A DNA stretch of 64,000 nucleotides from Terrimonas ginsenosidimutans (GTDB lineage Bacteria; Bacteroidota; Bacteroidia; Chitinophagales; Chitinophagaceae). The notes below the pieces were generated by a model. It made no database searches. It was given only the letters and a program-made list of their open reading frames with translations, and was not told the DNA's origin. Positions within the stretch are counted from its first letter, which is position 1. Each line of letters starts with the position of its first letter. The position numbers and the translations under genes are program-made. Below are positions 53,669 through 63,986 of this stretch, in pieces. The stretch spans positions 212,270 through 276,269 of the forward strand of contig NZ_JAKLTR010000010.1 of NCBI RefSeq assembly GCF_022012415.1, in the 5' to 3' direction.

Positions 53669-56600
53669 TCAGCATGGGCAGCACACGAACGGCACTTCCG
53701 TCAGCGGTGAGGTCCGCAAGATCCTGTAATGCCCCAGCCCGCTGCTCAACGGCCGTATCTGCACCGTGGCGGCTACATCTTCCCTGTTCTCACCGGTTGT
53801 ATGCACCATTCTGGCAAATACTTCCTGCTCCTTTTCATCTTTTACAGAGCTGCTTCTCGCCGTTGCGATCACATTGTCTCTAACGCCGGCATCCTGCAAA
53901 TTGGTGATATGCTCTCTGAAACTTCTGATATTGCCAAACAATTCCACCACCACTACGCTTAACGGAGATTCTTCCGGCAACCCGTACAGATCCAGCATCT
54001 CTTCAATTTCCTTATTCTCCCAAACGCAAGTGCCGACAACCGGCATATCTTTTCTGATCGCTTTGATGATCGCTTTATCGACCTTCACCTTTCCTATTTC
54101 AACGATCTCTTTCTTGAACAGGAACTGTGACCGGTCTCTTCTCATCTCACGGAACAGCGTGGTGTTCAACTCTGTCACTTCAGCAGTTTCAAAAACACGT
54201 CTTCGCCAGTCGAGCGGCTTTTCCCCCAATAGAATATTCCTGAATTCCTTCCCGTCAGCCTGTTTCACCTGCGCATACAACAATGCCCATAGTTGCGTTC
54301 TTGGCGGAGCGGAAGTAACATTTCTTCCATTTGCTACGGCTTTTGCATAGGGAGCATTCACGTAAAGACGTTTATTATCCCGGTTAAGTGTACACAACAA
54401 GGTTGGCGCAGGATGTTGTATTCCCGTTACGCGCAGTGCTCTTCCAAATCTTCCCTGTGCGGTGCTCCAGAGATTTTCATTCCTGTCAGTCCAGTGATTG
54501 TGGCCGATCCGGAATTCGTACGTGAAGAACCCAAACATCTCATCACTCTCCGCGTGAAGACCCGGAGGCAGCGGCAAGATATAATGCCTGTTACTGTCTG
54601 TTGCTTTGATCAATGGCTGCATCGCATTCAAACCGGCCTTCTCATCACTTTGCAACGGGGTGATCACCCGCATATATTCCGGATCTATCGGCAATGCAGG
54701 TTCCTGCGGCGCAATGAACAGTTCCGGGTTGTTATTGCTTAATAACTGGTCCGGTGCATAAGCCAGCACTCTTGCGAAGATCGTATCATTGGGATCTTCA
54801 ACCGGCTCTTCAAATTCAAGCCAGAGGAATTTCTTCCTGGCTTCCGTTGCACTGTACCGGGCATTGCGTTGATAAGGAGAAAAGGCGATACCCGCACTGG
54901 CGAGCTTAGGCACCTGGGAAGGCCGAATGGTGGTTGGCAGATCAAGCTGAGCAGGCTGTTCAATCGTTGTTCCTTCTCCGTGATCAGCTTTGAACCGCGG
55001 CGTGATAGTATAATTCACCTGCATCTCATCCGGGAAACGTGGTAATCCGTTCGCCCGTTTTAATGCTGTCTTCGGTTCTATTGCATCAATGAATACGATC
55101 GTTGTATGATCCCGGTTGATCAATCCAAACTCATCCGGTTGTAATGCTTCAAACGATACGGAGTGATTGATCTCTATCTCCCCTACAATATCCTGGTGTT
55201 CAATTTCGTCATCTTTCCTGAACTTTTTATCTCTGCCGATCCGGAAGCTGGTGATCTGCATCGCATCCCAACTCCAGTCACGATTCATTTTGTACACGAT
55301 ACACCCGAGCCAATGTCCGTCGAGCTCAGCTTTGGACGAGAAGGTGATAGAAGAATTATCCGGCGCAAGGCTGTGCCTGATACGGCTGCTGCATCCGAAC
55401 ACAACGCGTTCTCCTTTCTTTCCTACGATCGTCAGGCCTTTGCTTTCCATTCCAAGCTGCTTGGCTAATCGCTGTACAATGTCGGGCTGATTTGGTATTG
55501 ATGATTCTCTTCTGAATAATGTTGCAGGGATCAGGTTCCTGCGGATGAATGCAGGATCAGGTTGCAGGTACAACGCCTGTACCATTGGCACATTTGCTTT
55601 CGGTTGCAGCAGTTCATTCTCTGCGCCTGATTCTTTATAGAAGAAGAACTGTGTCGTTTTACCATAACGAGTATCCAGATCATGATTTCCTTCATTAATG
55701 AATTTGTAGTACTGATCATCTCCTTCGCAAACAGCGCGTAAAGTGATCCGGATCTTTCTTGCCGTTGGCAGAATGATCTCACTCATTGCATCTATTTCTG
55801 TTTTGTTGAGATCCGGGTCATTGAAAGGATTGCTGTTACTATTCAGCGGATCACCACTGTTGCTAAGGTTCAATACAGGAAAATCGCGGAAACGAACCTG
55901 GAGATCCAGTTCTTCATCAAATGCGGCAGGGAACTCCCGGGTCGTACTGTAAAGCAACGCATAGTTCTCGCGGCCTGAAGCACTCATCAGGTTGTCCAGG
56001 CGAAGCGTTTCCACTTCAACCACTACTTCCACTCTTCTTACATCAGGATCATCAAGTGCCGGCTCCAGCTGCTGTGCTTCCAGTTCGCCATCAGGCAATT
56101 TCTTTACAGGAAGAGTTTTCAGCAACTGAACAGGATCCTGGCCAGCCAGTTGATATTTATTGGTAAAAACAACCGCAGGATAACCAAGCGTAGGCCGTTT
56201 GATCACCAACCTCGGATTGGCGTCATACACTTCTTTGCCATTCTCTATTTTCTCATTAAAGAATTCGATATGCTTTGTCGTATTGGCATTGCTCTCAAAA
56301 GCAGATTCAATATTGATAATGCGCAGATTTGCCGGAGCGATATACCGCTTAAAATGTACCGAGGCGTTAGGAGAAGCACTTTGATACAAAGGATCGTGCC
56401 CTACCGTTGGTCCGCCATTGCTGATATCACAAAGACGCACGCGGAAATCGTACATCTTGCCATAATGCAGCGGGATCTTTGATGGCCCCGGGTTGAACAG
56501 TTGCACAGGACTTACCGCATTGTCCTTGCTCTGGTGAAGATAGTTGATCTCAATAGCATCGGTATCTTTCATCACGATACTCTTACCTATCCAGTTACCA

Positions 56601-57925
56601 TAATACATCGGCAACCAGAAACTTTCGTTCGTGTCACTATCCACTCTTGACGGGAATACCTGGAATGGAAGTTCCAGCGACTGGCCAATGGCATTTCCAA
56701 CTGAAGCCGTTCCTATCTTATATTCAGCATTGGTAATGACTGTATTCAAACTCTCCCAATCAGCATTGGGTACATCTGCTTCTTTTACATCCACCCGGTA
56801 TCCCGCTACGCCAAACAGTGCATCGATACGGTCTTTTCCATCGGGCAGCGGCGCATTGAAATTGGTTTCATCCCCACGAAGCTGACGGATGAACCAGACC
56901 AGCAATTGTTCATCATCCCATCCAAGCCGGATGCCTGCATCATGTACCGGATGTGTTCCATCAAACTGCTCCGCCAGTATATTCTTACTGATAGGTTGAT
57001 TTGCGTGAACGATCTTGGCGAATCCGTCATTGTATTCATTGCTTTCAGCAAAGATCTTATCCCAGTTCCCATAGGGGATCGGCTCCACCGGATCATTGGG
57101 ATCTGCTTTTGCCAATACCGGGAAGAGTACGGGAGCGAATAATGTTCTTGCCTGCCCCTGCTTCAGCTTAGGTATTCTTGCTGCATATTGTTTGATCAGC
57201 GGTCCGTTTGCATGCAAAAGAGAATGCGCTTGAACCGGCGCATAATCCGCATTTTCAACGCTTACAAAAATGTATCCCCCTTTGACAAACCAGGCAGGAT
57301 CTGTAACAGGTATTGTGGCTTCATACACCAGGCCGGTTGCCCTTGCCAGCAATGGCTGACGAAGAATATAAGCATATACCTTACCCCAGCTGATATCATC
57401 GGAAGATGGCGTAAAAGGCGTAGCGGGAGGCGGGTTACGCATCGCGCAATGATAGCTGTCATCCGTTTTTGCATTCGGATGTTTCGGGCTGGTGAAATTG
57501 AATGAGGTGCGATAAGACTCCGGTAAATATTTCTTTACTGACCTCTCCATCGGCAATGAATCACCGGCTTTATCCTGCACATGCGTTTTGGTGATCTTCA
57601 ACCCGGATTGATCCCGCAACGCCGTCAGCAACGCTTTCTTATTCGGAGCAGAGGTAAGCCCCTGTAATGTTGCTTCCTTTGGCTTGCGCAGCGGTGCATT
57701 GGTATTGGCTACCGGAAAGTCCTCAAGCGAGTTCACCACATATGCTTTGAACTGCGGAACAAGATCCGCAAAACCCGTCAGGTTATTTGCCGGCGCACCG
57801 GCATAAGTATCCAATGGATTGAACGGATCACGATTTCTTGGTATTAAAGCGATATGAACCTTAATAGCATTGCCATCAAAATATTGCGGAAAAACCATTG
57901 TTGTGTACCGGCGGTTTGCTTCCAT
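53669..57925 (-). CDS. Giant protein of unknown family (1418 aa)
   Basis: No signal peptide, lipobox or membrane helix; start MEANRRYTTMVFPQ at 57925. I recognise no domain. The N-terminal 500 residues are rich in Pro, Asn and aromatic residues (YILRQPLLARATGLVYEATI, GNWDKIFAESNEYNDGF); about 500-1000 look beta-rich with charged loops (VEVVVEVETLRLDNL, RKIRITLRAVCEGDDQYY). The part 1200-1400 resembles fibronectin-like strands and an RSF-helix segment (LNTTLFREMRRDRSQF). It ends in C-C-P-C. Codon use does not stand out by eye. It follows the even larger gene at 58108-63528 on the same strand, separated by 182 bp with a family C hairpin. The two are likely partners. Function unknown. Confidence 0.75.
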   Translation of the reverse strand: MEANRRYTTMVFPQYFDGNAIKVHIALIPRNRDPFNPLDTYAGAPANNLTGFADLVPQFKAYVVNSLEDFPVANTNAPLRKPKEATLQGLTSAPNKKALLTALRDQSGLKITKTHVQDKAGDSLPMERSVKKYLPESYRTSFNFTSPKHPNAKTDDSYHCAMRNPPPATPFTPSSDDISWGKVYAYILRQPLLARATGLVYEATIPVTDPAWFVKGGYIFVSVENADYAPVQAHSLLHANGPLIKQYAARIPKLKQGQARTLFAPVLFPVLAKADPNDPVEPIPYGNWDKIFAESNEYNDGFAKIVHANQPISKNILAEQFDGTHPVHDAGIRLGWDDEQLLVWFIRQLRGDETNFNAPLPDGKDRIDALFGVAGYRVDVKEADVPNADWESLNTVITNAEYKIGTASVGNAIGQSLELPFQVFPSRVDSDTNESFWLPMYYGNWIGKSIVMKDTDAIEINYLHQSKDNAVSPVQLFNPGPSKIPLHYGKMYDFRVRLCDISNGGPTVGHDPLYQSASPNASVHFKRYIAPANLRIINIESAFESNANTTKHIEFFNEKIENGKEVYDANPRLVIKRPTLGYPAVVFTNKYQLAGQDPVQLLKTLPVKKLPDGELEAQQLEPALDDPDVRRVEVVVEVETLRLDNLMSASGRENYALLYSTTREFPAAFDEELDLQVRFRDFPVLNLSNSGDPLNSNSNPFNDPDLNKTEIDAMSEIILPTARKIRITLRAVCEGDDQYYKFINEGNHDLDTRYGKTTQFFFYKESGAENELLQPKANVPMVQALYLQPDPAFIRRNLIPATLFRRESSIPNQPDIVQRLAKQLGMESKGLTIVGKKGERVVFGCSSRIRHSLAPDNSSITFSSKAELDGHWLGCIVYKMNRDWSWDAMQITSFRIGRDKKFRKDDEIEHQDIVGEIEINHSVSFEALQPDEFGLINRDHTTIVFIDAIEPKTALKRANGLPRFPDEMQVNYTITPRFKADHGEGTTIEQPAQLDLPTTIRPSQVPKLASAGIAFSPYQRNARYSATEARKKFLWLEFEEPVEDPNDTIFARVLAYAPDQLLSNNNPELFIAPQEPALPIDPEYMRVITPLQSDEKAGLNAMQPLIKATDSNRHYILPLPPGLHAESDEMFGFFTYEFRIGHNHWTDRNENLWSTAQGRFGRALRVTGIQHPAPTLLCTLNRDNKRLYVNAPYAKAVANGRNVTSAPPRTQLWALLYAQVKQADGKEFRNILLGEKPLDWRRRVFETAEVTELNTTLFREMRRDRSQFLFKKEIVEIGKVKVDKAIIKAIRKDMPVVGTCVWENKEIEEMLDLYGLPEESPLSVVVVELFGNIRSFREHITNLQDAGVRDNVIATARSSSVKDEKEQEVFARMVHTTGENREDVAATVQIRPLSSGLGHYRILRTSPLTEVPFVCCPC

Positions 57926-58000
57926 GAGAGAAAAGTTTAAAGGTTTAAGAGTTTAATGGTTTCGAAAGGTGGAGACTATACCGGGAATGATTTGCGTAGA

Positions 58001-58086
58001 AGTATCGCAAAGAGCGCTAAGAATCGCTAAGCTCACTAAAGCATCCTTTGCGTCCTCTGCGGTCCTTTGCTAACTTCGCGATACTC
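58001..58086. repeat. Family C inverted repeat between the two giant genes
   Basis: AGTATCGCAAAGAGCGCTAAG (left, from 58001; shown to 20 bases it is AGTATCGCAAAGAGCGCTAA) mirrors a right arm ending TTCGCGATACT near 58085, with mismatches in the middle. It lies 22 nt past the stop of the 1806-aa gene and before the start of the 1418-aa gene, so it could set the ratio of the two products. Confidence 0.8.
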
Positions 58087-58107
58087 TTACTCAAGTCCTG
58101 TCGCGGA

Positions 58108-61100
58108 CTATGCAATCCTCCTCTTCTCACTCCACGATTCTTCAAAGCTCAGGTCAATGACCCATGCAACGGTGATATCAAGCGCGAAGGTCAGTTTGGC
58201 TTCACAATAAGTTGGCGTACCGGGCAGCATATTGCTTCTTTCGATCGTTCCCTTGGCTTCGATCGTGATCGTGATCCCGACCAGCCCTCCGAGTATTTCG
58301 GCATGTCCGCGGAACATCATGGCCGCAGCGATCCTGATGGTGCCTGAATCAATATGCATTTCCACACTGATCATATACTGCAGGTTGACGCCACCTATCA
58401 CTGGCAATCCAACAACGATCTCAGCTCCAAAGCCGAATTTCATATCAAGCGTTGGGCCGACCTGCGTGTTAGCCCCGATACGAAGATCAACGGCGCCTTT
58501 TGCATAGATGGTCGCAGCTGCAAGTGAAACACACATCACACTGAGTGCGCCATGGAACTGGATAAATGCACCCGCAGTAGGAAGCAATTGATTAAGATCC
58601 GTGGTTACTTTCAACGCTGCATTGAAGTAAACGCCCAATGCCATGGAAGCTTCCAGCTTCAGCGGTGTTGTTGGAGAGTCATACAGTGTTTTTGTTGGCG
58701 GGAAACGAACAAGCGGGATCTCTTTAGTGGCCTCAAACTTATACTCCCAGATCTCACCGGCATTACTCATGGCGATCTTAAGACCTTTCTGCATTACATC
58801 CTTATAGTCGCCGGTAGAAATGCTGGCCAGTATTTCGAGGATCTTGATCACCGGTTCGAGGTCTTTATGAAATTCGATCTCAGGGTAAGGCATACCTCCA
58901 TCGTCCGAACCATTTGGCTGACCTTCATACCCGGTCTCCTTGCCTTTCTTCGCATCAAAATTGCCTTTGATCTTCATCAGGCCAGTCATGCTGCCCAGAT
59001 CAACAACCATGGCCAGGTCGTTCAAACGGCTCTTCCATGTTTTGGTCGCATCATCCACTACATCCATCGCAGAATCGATATCAAAACTCAGCTTGGAGTT
59101 TGCCGGAGATGAACCTGATTGCGCTGTCTTCGCTTTATATTCTATGTATATCTTCAGTACATCAATATCAACCAGCGGTATATTAAAATCAGGTACATCA
59201 AACTTCAGTGCTTTATCAACAAGTTCACCCGCTCCGGTCTGCAGTAATTTCATACCCTGGCTCACGACCGTATCCAAGGTTTTCGTTGCTTTGACCTCCA
59301 ACAACTCGAGTACTTTCCTGCCGCCATCCAACAGATCATTTGTTTTGAACATGTCGACCGCATTACCCAGCTTATCAACACCTTTCAGCAATGGAACCGT
59401 TTTACCAAAACTGCTGATCGCATCACCGATGTTCGGGAAGATCCCATTGCCTGTCATCAACCTGTATGCATCCGCGAAAAGAGGAGGCGTTTTGCTCATC
59501 AGTGTGTGCACGTTATTGGCAAATGCGGGTGTAAGGAACAATGCTTTCTGCGTTCCTGTATTCTGCAGAAGACCGAAGTTGATCGTTTCCGCCACGGTAT
59601 TGCGGACAATATCCAGCGGATTGGCGATCCTAACCAACGCCTTTACCGCATCTGCTGCTTTCACTACTTTCTCCGCAACCCATTCCCCTTCGCGGATCAC
59701 AGGCAGTGTAACACTTTCGTCCAGCGGAGTTACTTCACCTGAACCCACTTCATGCTGCACCATACTCCATGATCCATCCTGAGGTAACAATACATTACCG
59801 CGTATCGCCGCAACAAATGCAGGTTGTCCATTCTTATCAACGGAGGCATTGATATCAAAACGATTGATCCGCATCTGCTGATTGGTGGCATGAAGAGATA
59901 CCTGGCAATTGATATCACCACCAATTGCTCCACCCTGATCGTTCAACAAATTGATGAACTGGTGCGGAGTGATCGGCACACCTGAAGGGGCCAGCTGAAC
60001 ATATCCAAGGATCTTCTTGCAAGCGACCCTTCCTGTTTTTATATTTTCCCGGTCAAGCAATGCGTGATGCCCCTGCACAACATTCTCTATTTCTACATCC
60101 GCATCAAACCAAACCGGCCTGCAAAGTACTTCCTGCTGAAATGCATTACCGGTATAATGGATCTCCTGTCCATCCACTACAATATTTGTATTCTTTGCAA
60201 TGTTGTTATATGCCTTGAAATCGGCCACACTATCATCTTCCCGGATGTTTTGGATATTATACAGTCCGCGCACAACGCCCGGGTGAATGGTGTAAGGCTT
60301 TTGCACGGGCGATTCTGTTCCATCTATCTTCAGGTATTTATAACGGAAATCAAACAGTCCTTCGCTTTCCGGTTGCCATCCGCTATCAACGCGATACACA
60401 TAGTTGCTGCTCGTCCGGAACAGGGTGATCGTTCGCACCACGCGAATGCCCCATGGATAAAGTATACTGCGAACCTGGATCACTTCATGCCCCGTACGTC
60501 CATTCACCACATCAAATTTCGCCTGGCTTGTCTGCGCGATCACTGCATTCGGACTAAGCCAGTTGCTGAACAGGTTTGAACCGTAACCGCTCCAATCGAT
60601 CCGAGTCACAGGTACCCCTTTTTGTATGTTGAATGCAAACGGGTCTGCCCAAAAGTTTTTATTAAAGATGGTAGATACGCTATCACCTAAAGTGGAAGTT
60701 CCATTAGGTGTTCCGTTCATATCAAGAATGTTGTTCAGCTGCAGCGTATACCCTCCAAACATCGGGCTATCGTTCTGACTTGGTTCGCTGGGGAACTCTT
60801 TACCAAAGTTTCCCGCCCTGGCTTTGATCTGAATGCCACCGGCCATATTGTTCTTGAAGGTTGGCGCATTCTTTTCAAATTCGGGTTTGATGGTTTCCTT
60901 TCCACCCTTTGTCATGATCGCAATTGCTTTCAATCCGAACGGAAGTGTGAAGAAGGATAAAGTTTGCGTTTTGGGATCCTTGAATGATTCCAGCAAATGC
61001 TCCACCACCGGGATGGGCGCAAGCGGAACCGGCTGCACGTTTGTATTGAAGATCCTTGTAGGGCCGCCATCATTCGGATAGTAGTTAAAGAATACCTGCG

Positions 61101-63528
61101 GGTCCATCGGCTTCACAGGTGGGGTAAGATTGAATACCGGTTCCCAGGCGATCTGCGGAACTGTAAATGCCCTCACAGAAGATCCCGGCGCATGCACCGC
61201 CATATCCTTCACAATAAAAGGGAACGCCGTATTTGATGCGGCCGCTGCCACCGCTACTGTTGCAGTTCTCTCCATCACCATCCTTCCTAAAGGAAAATAC
61301 TGGAAGCTGACACCCATCTGGTTTGCATTGCTGCTTACATCGAGAAGAGCGAATGCATCATTCTCCAGTTGCCCTACTTTATCATCCCATGCTTTTCCAT
61401 AATCAGGGATCTTGTTGACGACCATCATTCTTGTCGTCATGGCGCTCTCATCCATTTCACCGCTTTTGAATGCGGCCTTTTTCATTGCGATCACAGCATC
61501 CGGGTGAAGCATACGGGACGCAAGTGAGGTCTTGATCACGCCGGCATCCTTTAAAACAGGCGCGCCTGTTGCTGCGGTGGCACCTGTTGCTGCAGTGGCA
61601 TCGCTGCCTGCCGCAGCCGTTGCATCAGTGGTGACCTGCAGACTTGTATCTCCCGGCATGTTACCGAAATGGAAGGCAACTTTGACATCGTCTTTGTTAC
61701 GGTCGACCGGAGCTGCACTAACCTGGCAGATCAGCCACAGCCACATTCTTCTTTCGGCAGTCACCCCTCTTGCAGGTTTTAGCCTTTCGAATTGCGCCCG
61801 AAGCAGACCGAGATTGGCTGCATATGGATCAGGTAATGTTGGCAGGTAGCTGAACATTCCAAATGTTAGCAATAGCTGGCTTTTAATGATCTTCTTCCAT
61901 TCCTTATCACATTCGCCAACAAGCATACAGCCATTAACGGGAGATACGGTGAACAATGCATTTTCCAGCGCGAGCCCAATGGGTTTGATCACCGGCGTTT
62001 TGGTTCCAGGTAATGTATGATCCCAGATAATATTATCATCGAACAGGCCGATCACATTTCTCGTTGCATTTGCAGCAAGCATCAGCATACTGTTCTTCGT
62101 TCTTACTTCGACAGGTTCGCCATTTACTTTGACCGGGCGATCAGTCCGTATATCTGCATCAACCCTCGCTACATATATCTCGTCGCCTTGCGCAAGACTG
62201 TTATACATCAGGTTTGCGCTGGCCAGGTAAGTAAGTTTGATACTTGTGCCGTGTGGGTTCAGCTCATCCTTCCACATATTCAACTCCTGTGAAGCACCGG
62301 AAGTGTTGCTTAACTGGTCAGTAAAACCGATCCGCCCCTGTTCAAGGATGAACATCGGAGCCAGCAGGGCCGATTCATTTCCTTCCTGCCCCTGGTGAAT
62401 ACAACTAAGTCCTTTTGCTGTCTGAAAGATCATTGCACCACCACCCTCCGCTTCAAGAGGATTGGCAATATCCATTTGCGCCGCCGGTAATCCCCACCAT
62501 GATTTCGTTAATGGCGCCACGCCGGACAATTGCTGAAAAGGCGAGAGACACTCTTTTACTTCAAACGATGCAATAGTTGTTTTGAGTGGAATTAATACAC
62601 GATTCAACTCGGAATTATATGCAATAGTCTGTTTTCCATCCCAGCTGCTGACAGCTTCCTGACCGTATACATTCCATTCGATAGGATCGATAGCGGTAAT
62701 GGCGCGTGTTGTTCCATTTGCCGTGAAATGCCAGTGTGCCGGAAGGCTCAGGGATGATTTACGGGCATCCGCACCATGATCGCTTGCCGGGCTGTATGAC
62801 TGTGCAGCCGCAGGCTCTAGATCGATCTTACATTGAATGTTATTGGTTGCAGCGATCGTAAGTTTTCCGTTGGTCAGCGTCGGAACGGCGTCTAACGTGA
62901 TCGTTCCCGACTTGACACGCAAGCCACAGTATCTGTCTGCAGGAGCGCTGTTTGTAAGGAGTTTCGCCTGTATCCAGATACTTCCGGGAACGATGGTGTA
63001 CTGTTTGGTAAGCTCCGGGTTTGCGGGTTTGATAACACGGGAAGAGAAGGATGCATTGAAAAGCAATGCGGGTAATGTTTGTCCCTGGATATACAGCGCG
63101 ATCAGTTTTTCGATGCGGTAAAAATCGAGCCAGATCCTCCGTCCATCGGGGTTAAGGATGGGGCCTACAGTCTCCACTACTTTCGCGCCGGCAGCCCAGG
63201 CAGGCTTACTACCGGGCAATTGTGTTGTTCTTACCGGCGTATCGCGTACGAATACGCGAAGGTCACGTGCTTCGGCTTTAGTGGAAAGAATCCGTTTTAC
63301 AGTTTCGTCTATCTTCTCCAATTGCTTTCCTGCCCGATTCTGACTGAAAAACGTATCCGCAGATTCAAAGGAGAATTCCTGGTTGGTTGGCGCTGCTATT
63401 TCCTCCTCCATTAATGTGGATCCAAGAAGGTCGGTAAGCTGCGTTAACTGATTTTCGTTTTTGGAGAAGTCTGTGTGGAGATGGCCGATGATAGAGGCCA
63501 GTATGGCATGCAAGTTATCCTGCTTCAT
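58108..63528 (-). CDS. Giant protein of unknown family (1806 aa)
   Basis: Start MKQDNLHAILASIIGHLHTD at 63528; no signal peptide. Rough layout: helical N-terminus (1-100), beta-rich part (100-600), an Ala/Thr-rich linker at about 629-656 (ATAAAGSDATAATGATAATG), further beta-rich part (680-1270), amphipathic helices (about 1283-1430, KALVRIANPLDIVRNTV, GRKVLELLEVKATKTLD). A Gly-rich stretch of alternating strands follows at about 1620-1806 (TLDMKFGFGAEIVVG, TIRIAAAMMFRGHAEI, ITITIEAKGTIE). The C-terminus is like a membrane-active or oligomerising beta-structure. No enzyme, RHS/YD, LamG or phage-tail motif was seen. Its partner is the 1418-aa gene downstream. Confidence 0.75.
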   Translation of the reverse strand: MKQDNLHAILASIIGHLHTDFSKNENQLTQLTDLLGSTLMEEEIAAPTNQEFSFESADTFFSQNRAGKQLEKIDETVKRILSTKAEARDLRVFVRDTPVRTTQLPGSKPAWAAGAKVVETVGPILNPDGRRIWLDFYRIEKLIALYIQGQTLPALLFNASFSSRVIKPANPELTKQYTIVPGSIWIQAKLLTNSAPADRYCGLRVKSGTITLDAVPTLTNGKLTIAATNNIQCKIDLEPAAAQSYSPASDHGADARKSSLSLPAHWHFTANGTTRAITAIDPIEWNVYGQEAVSSWDGKQTIAYNSELNRVLIPLKTTIASFEVKECLSPFQQLSGVAPLTKSWWGLPAAQMDIANPLEAEGGGAMIFQTAKGLSCIHQGQEGNESALLAPMFILEQGRIGFTDQLSNTSGASQELNMWKDELNPHGTSIKLTYLASANLMYNSLAQGDEIYVARVDADIRTDRPVKVNGEPVEVRTKNSMLMLAANATRNVIGLFDDNIIWDHTLPGTKTPVIKPIGLALENALFTVSPVNGCMLVGECDKEWKKIIKSQLLLTFGMFSYLPTLPDPYAANLGLLRAQFERLKPARGVTAERRMWLWLICQVSAAPVDRNKDDVKVAFHFGNMPGDTSLQVTTDATAAAGSDATAATGATAATGAPVLKDAGVIKTSLASRMLHPDAVIAMKKAAFKSGEMDESAMTTRMMVVNKIPDYGKAWDDKVGQLENDAFALLDVSSNANQMGVSFQYFPLGRMVMERTATVAVAAAASNTAFPFIVKDMAVHAPGSSVRAFTVPQIAWEPVFNLTPPVKPMDPQVFFNYYPNDGGPTRIFNTNVQPVPLAPIPVVEHLLESFKDPKTQTLSFFTLPFGLKAIAIMTKGGKETIKPEFEKNAPTFKNNMAGGIQIKARAGNFGKEFPSEPSQNDSPMFGGYTLQLNNILDMNGTPNGTSTLGDSVSTIFNKNFWADPFAFNIQKGVPVTRIDWSGYGSNLFSNWLSPNAVIAQTSQAKFDVVNGRTGHEVIQVRSILYPWGIRVVRTITLFRTSSNYVYRVDSGWQPESEGLFDFRYKYLKIDGTESPVQKPYTIHPGVVRGLYNIQNIREDDSVADFKAYNNIAKNTNIVVDGQEIHYTGNAFQQEVLCRPVWFDADVEIENVVQGHHALLDRENIKTGRVACKKILGYVQLAPSGVPITPHQFINLLNDQGGAIGGDINCQVSLHATNQQMRINRFDINASVDKNGQPAFVAAIRGNVLLPQDGSWSMVQHEVGSGEVTPLDESVTLPVIREGEWVAEKVVKAADAVKALVRIANPLDIVRNTVAETINFGLLQNTGTQKALFLTPAFANNVHTLMSKTPPLFADAYRLMTGNGIFPNIGDAISSFGKTVPLLKGVDKLGNAVDMFKTNDLLDGGRKVLELLEVKATKTLDTVVSQGMKLLQTGAGELVDKALKFDVPDFNIPLVDIDVLKIYIEYKAKTAQSGSSPANSKLSFDIDSAMDVVDDATKTWKSRLNDLAMVVDLGSMTGLMKIKGNFDAKKGKETGYEGQPNGSDDGGMPYPEIEFHKDLEPVIKILEILASISTGDYKDVMQKGLKIAMSNAGEIWEYKFEATKEIPLVRFPPTKTLYDSPTTPLKLEASMALGVYFNAALKVTTDLNQLLPTAGAFIQFHGALSVMCVSLAAATIYAKGAVDLRIGANTQVGPTLDMKFGFGAEIVVGLPVIGGVNLQYMISVEMHIDSGTIRIAAAMMFRGHAEILGGLVGITITIEAKGTIERSNMLPGTPTYCEAKLTFALDITVAWVIDLSFEESWSEKRRIA

Positions 63529-63893
63529 GTCGAAGGTTTAATAGTGATAAGGTGAATAACAGAGAGACAGGTGGCTTGTACTAGGAAGGTACTTGCATGC
63601 AGCAAGGTTGGAAAAAGCAAATTAGCTGATGTGTGATGGAATTGAGTGAATGGGTGCGTGGGTGCTGTATTCTACAAAAGGGGTATTAGCCACTGCACCA
63701 GACTATGAGTATTTCATTAAGGTCGTCCAATTGGACAAATGGGAGGTTAGTGCATCACACAAATGTGGTATTGAATCCTGTTACTTATGAAAGAAGGCAT
63801 ATTAGCGCGTGATAGAAAACAGGGTTCAAAGTTTTTGAGCGGGCGGGAAATGTTATTGGGGGATGGTACAGTATAGTTGTTCCGGGTCGCAGT
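63529..63893. other. Region upstream of the giant gene pair
   Basis: 365 bp with no supported gene. No TAnnTTTG box faces the giant genes. A perfect 12-bp palindrome, GTCCAATTGGAC, lies at 63725-63736 and could be a protein-binding site; this rests on one match only. Confidence 0.4.
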
Positions 63894-63986
63894 AGTATCG
63901 CCAGGGCCGCAAAGGCTCCGCGAAGTGCGCAAAGCTCATCGGGCATTCTTTGCGCCCTTTGCGGAGCCTTTGCGCACTTTGCGATC
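63894..63986. repeat. Family C inverted repeat at the right edge
   Basis: AGTATCGCCAGGGCCGCAAA at the left mirrors a right arm ending GCGCACTTTGCGAT near 63985, containing CTTTGCGCCCTTTGCGGAG. By the pattern of the other copies it probably marks the 3' end of a minus-strand gene just beyond the window. Confidence 0.78.

Noticed and set aside
53669..63528. Contractile injection system or RHS/Tc toxin genes
   Set aside because: No sheath, tube, baseplate, AAA ATPase, RHS/YD repeats or Tc-like motifs are visible in the window; kept only as an open question.
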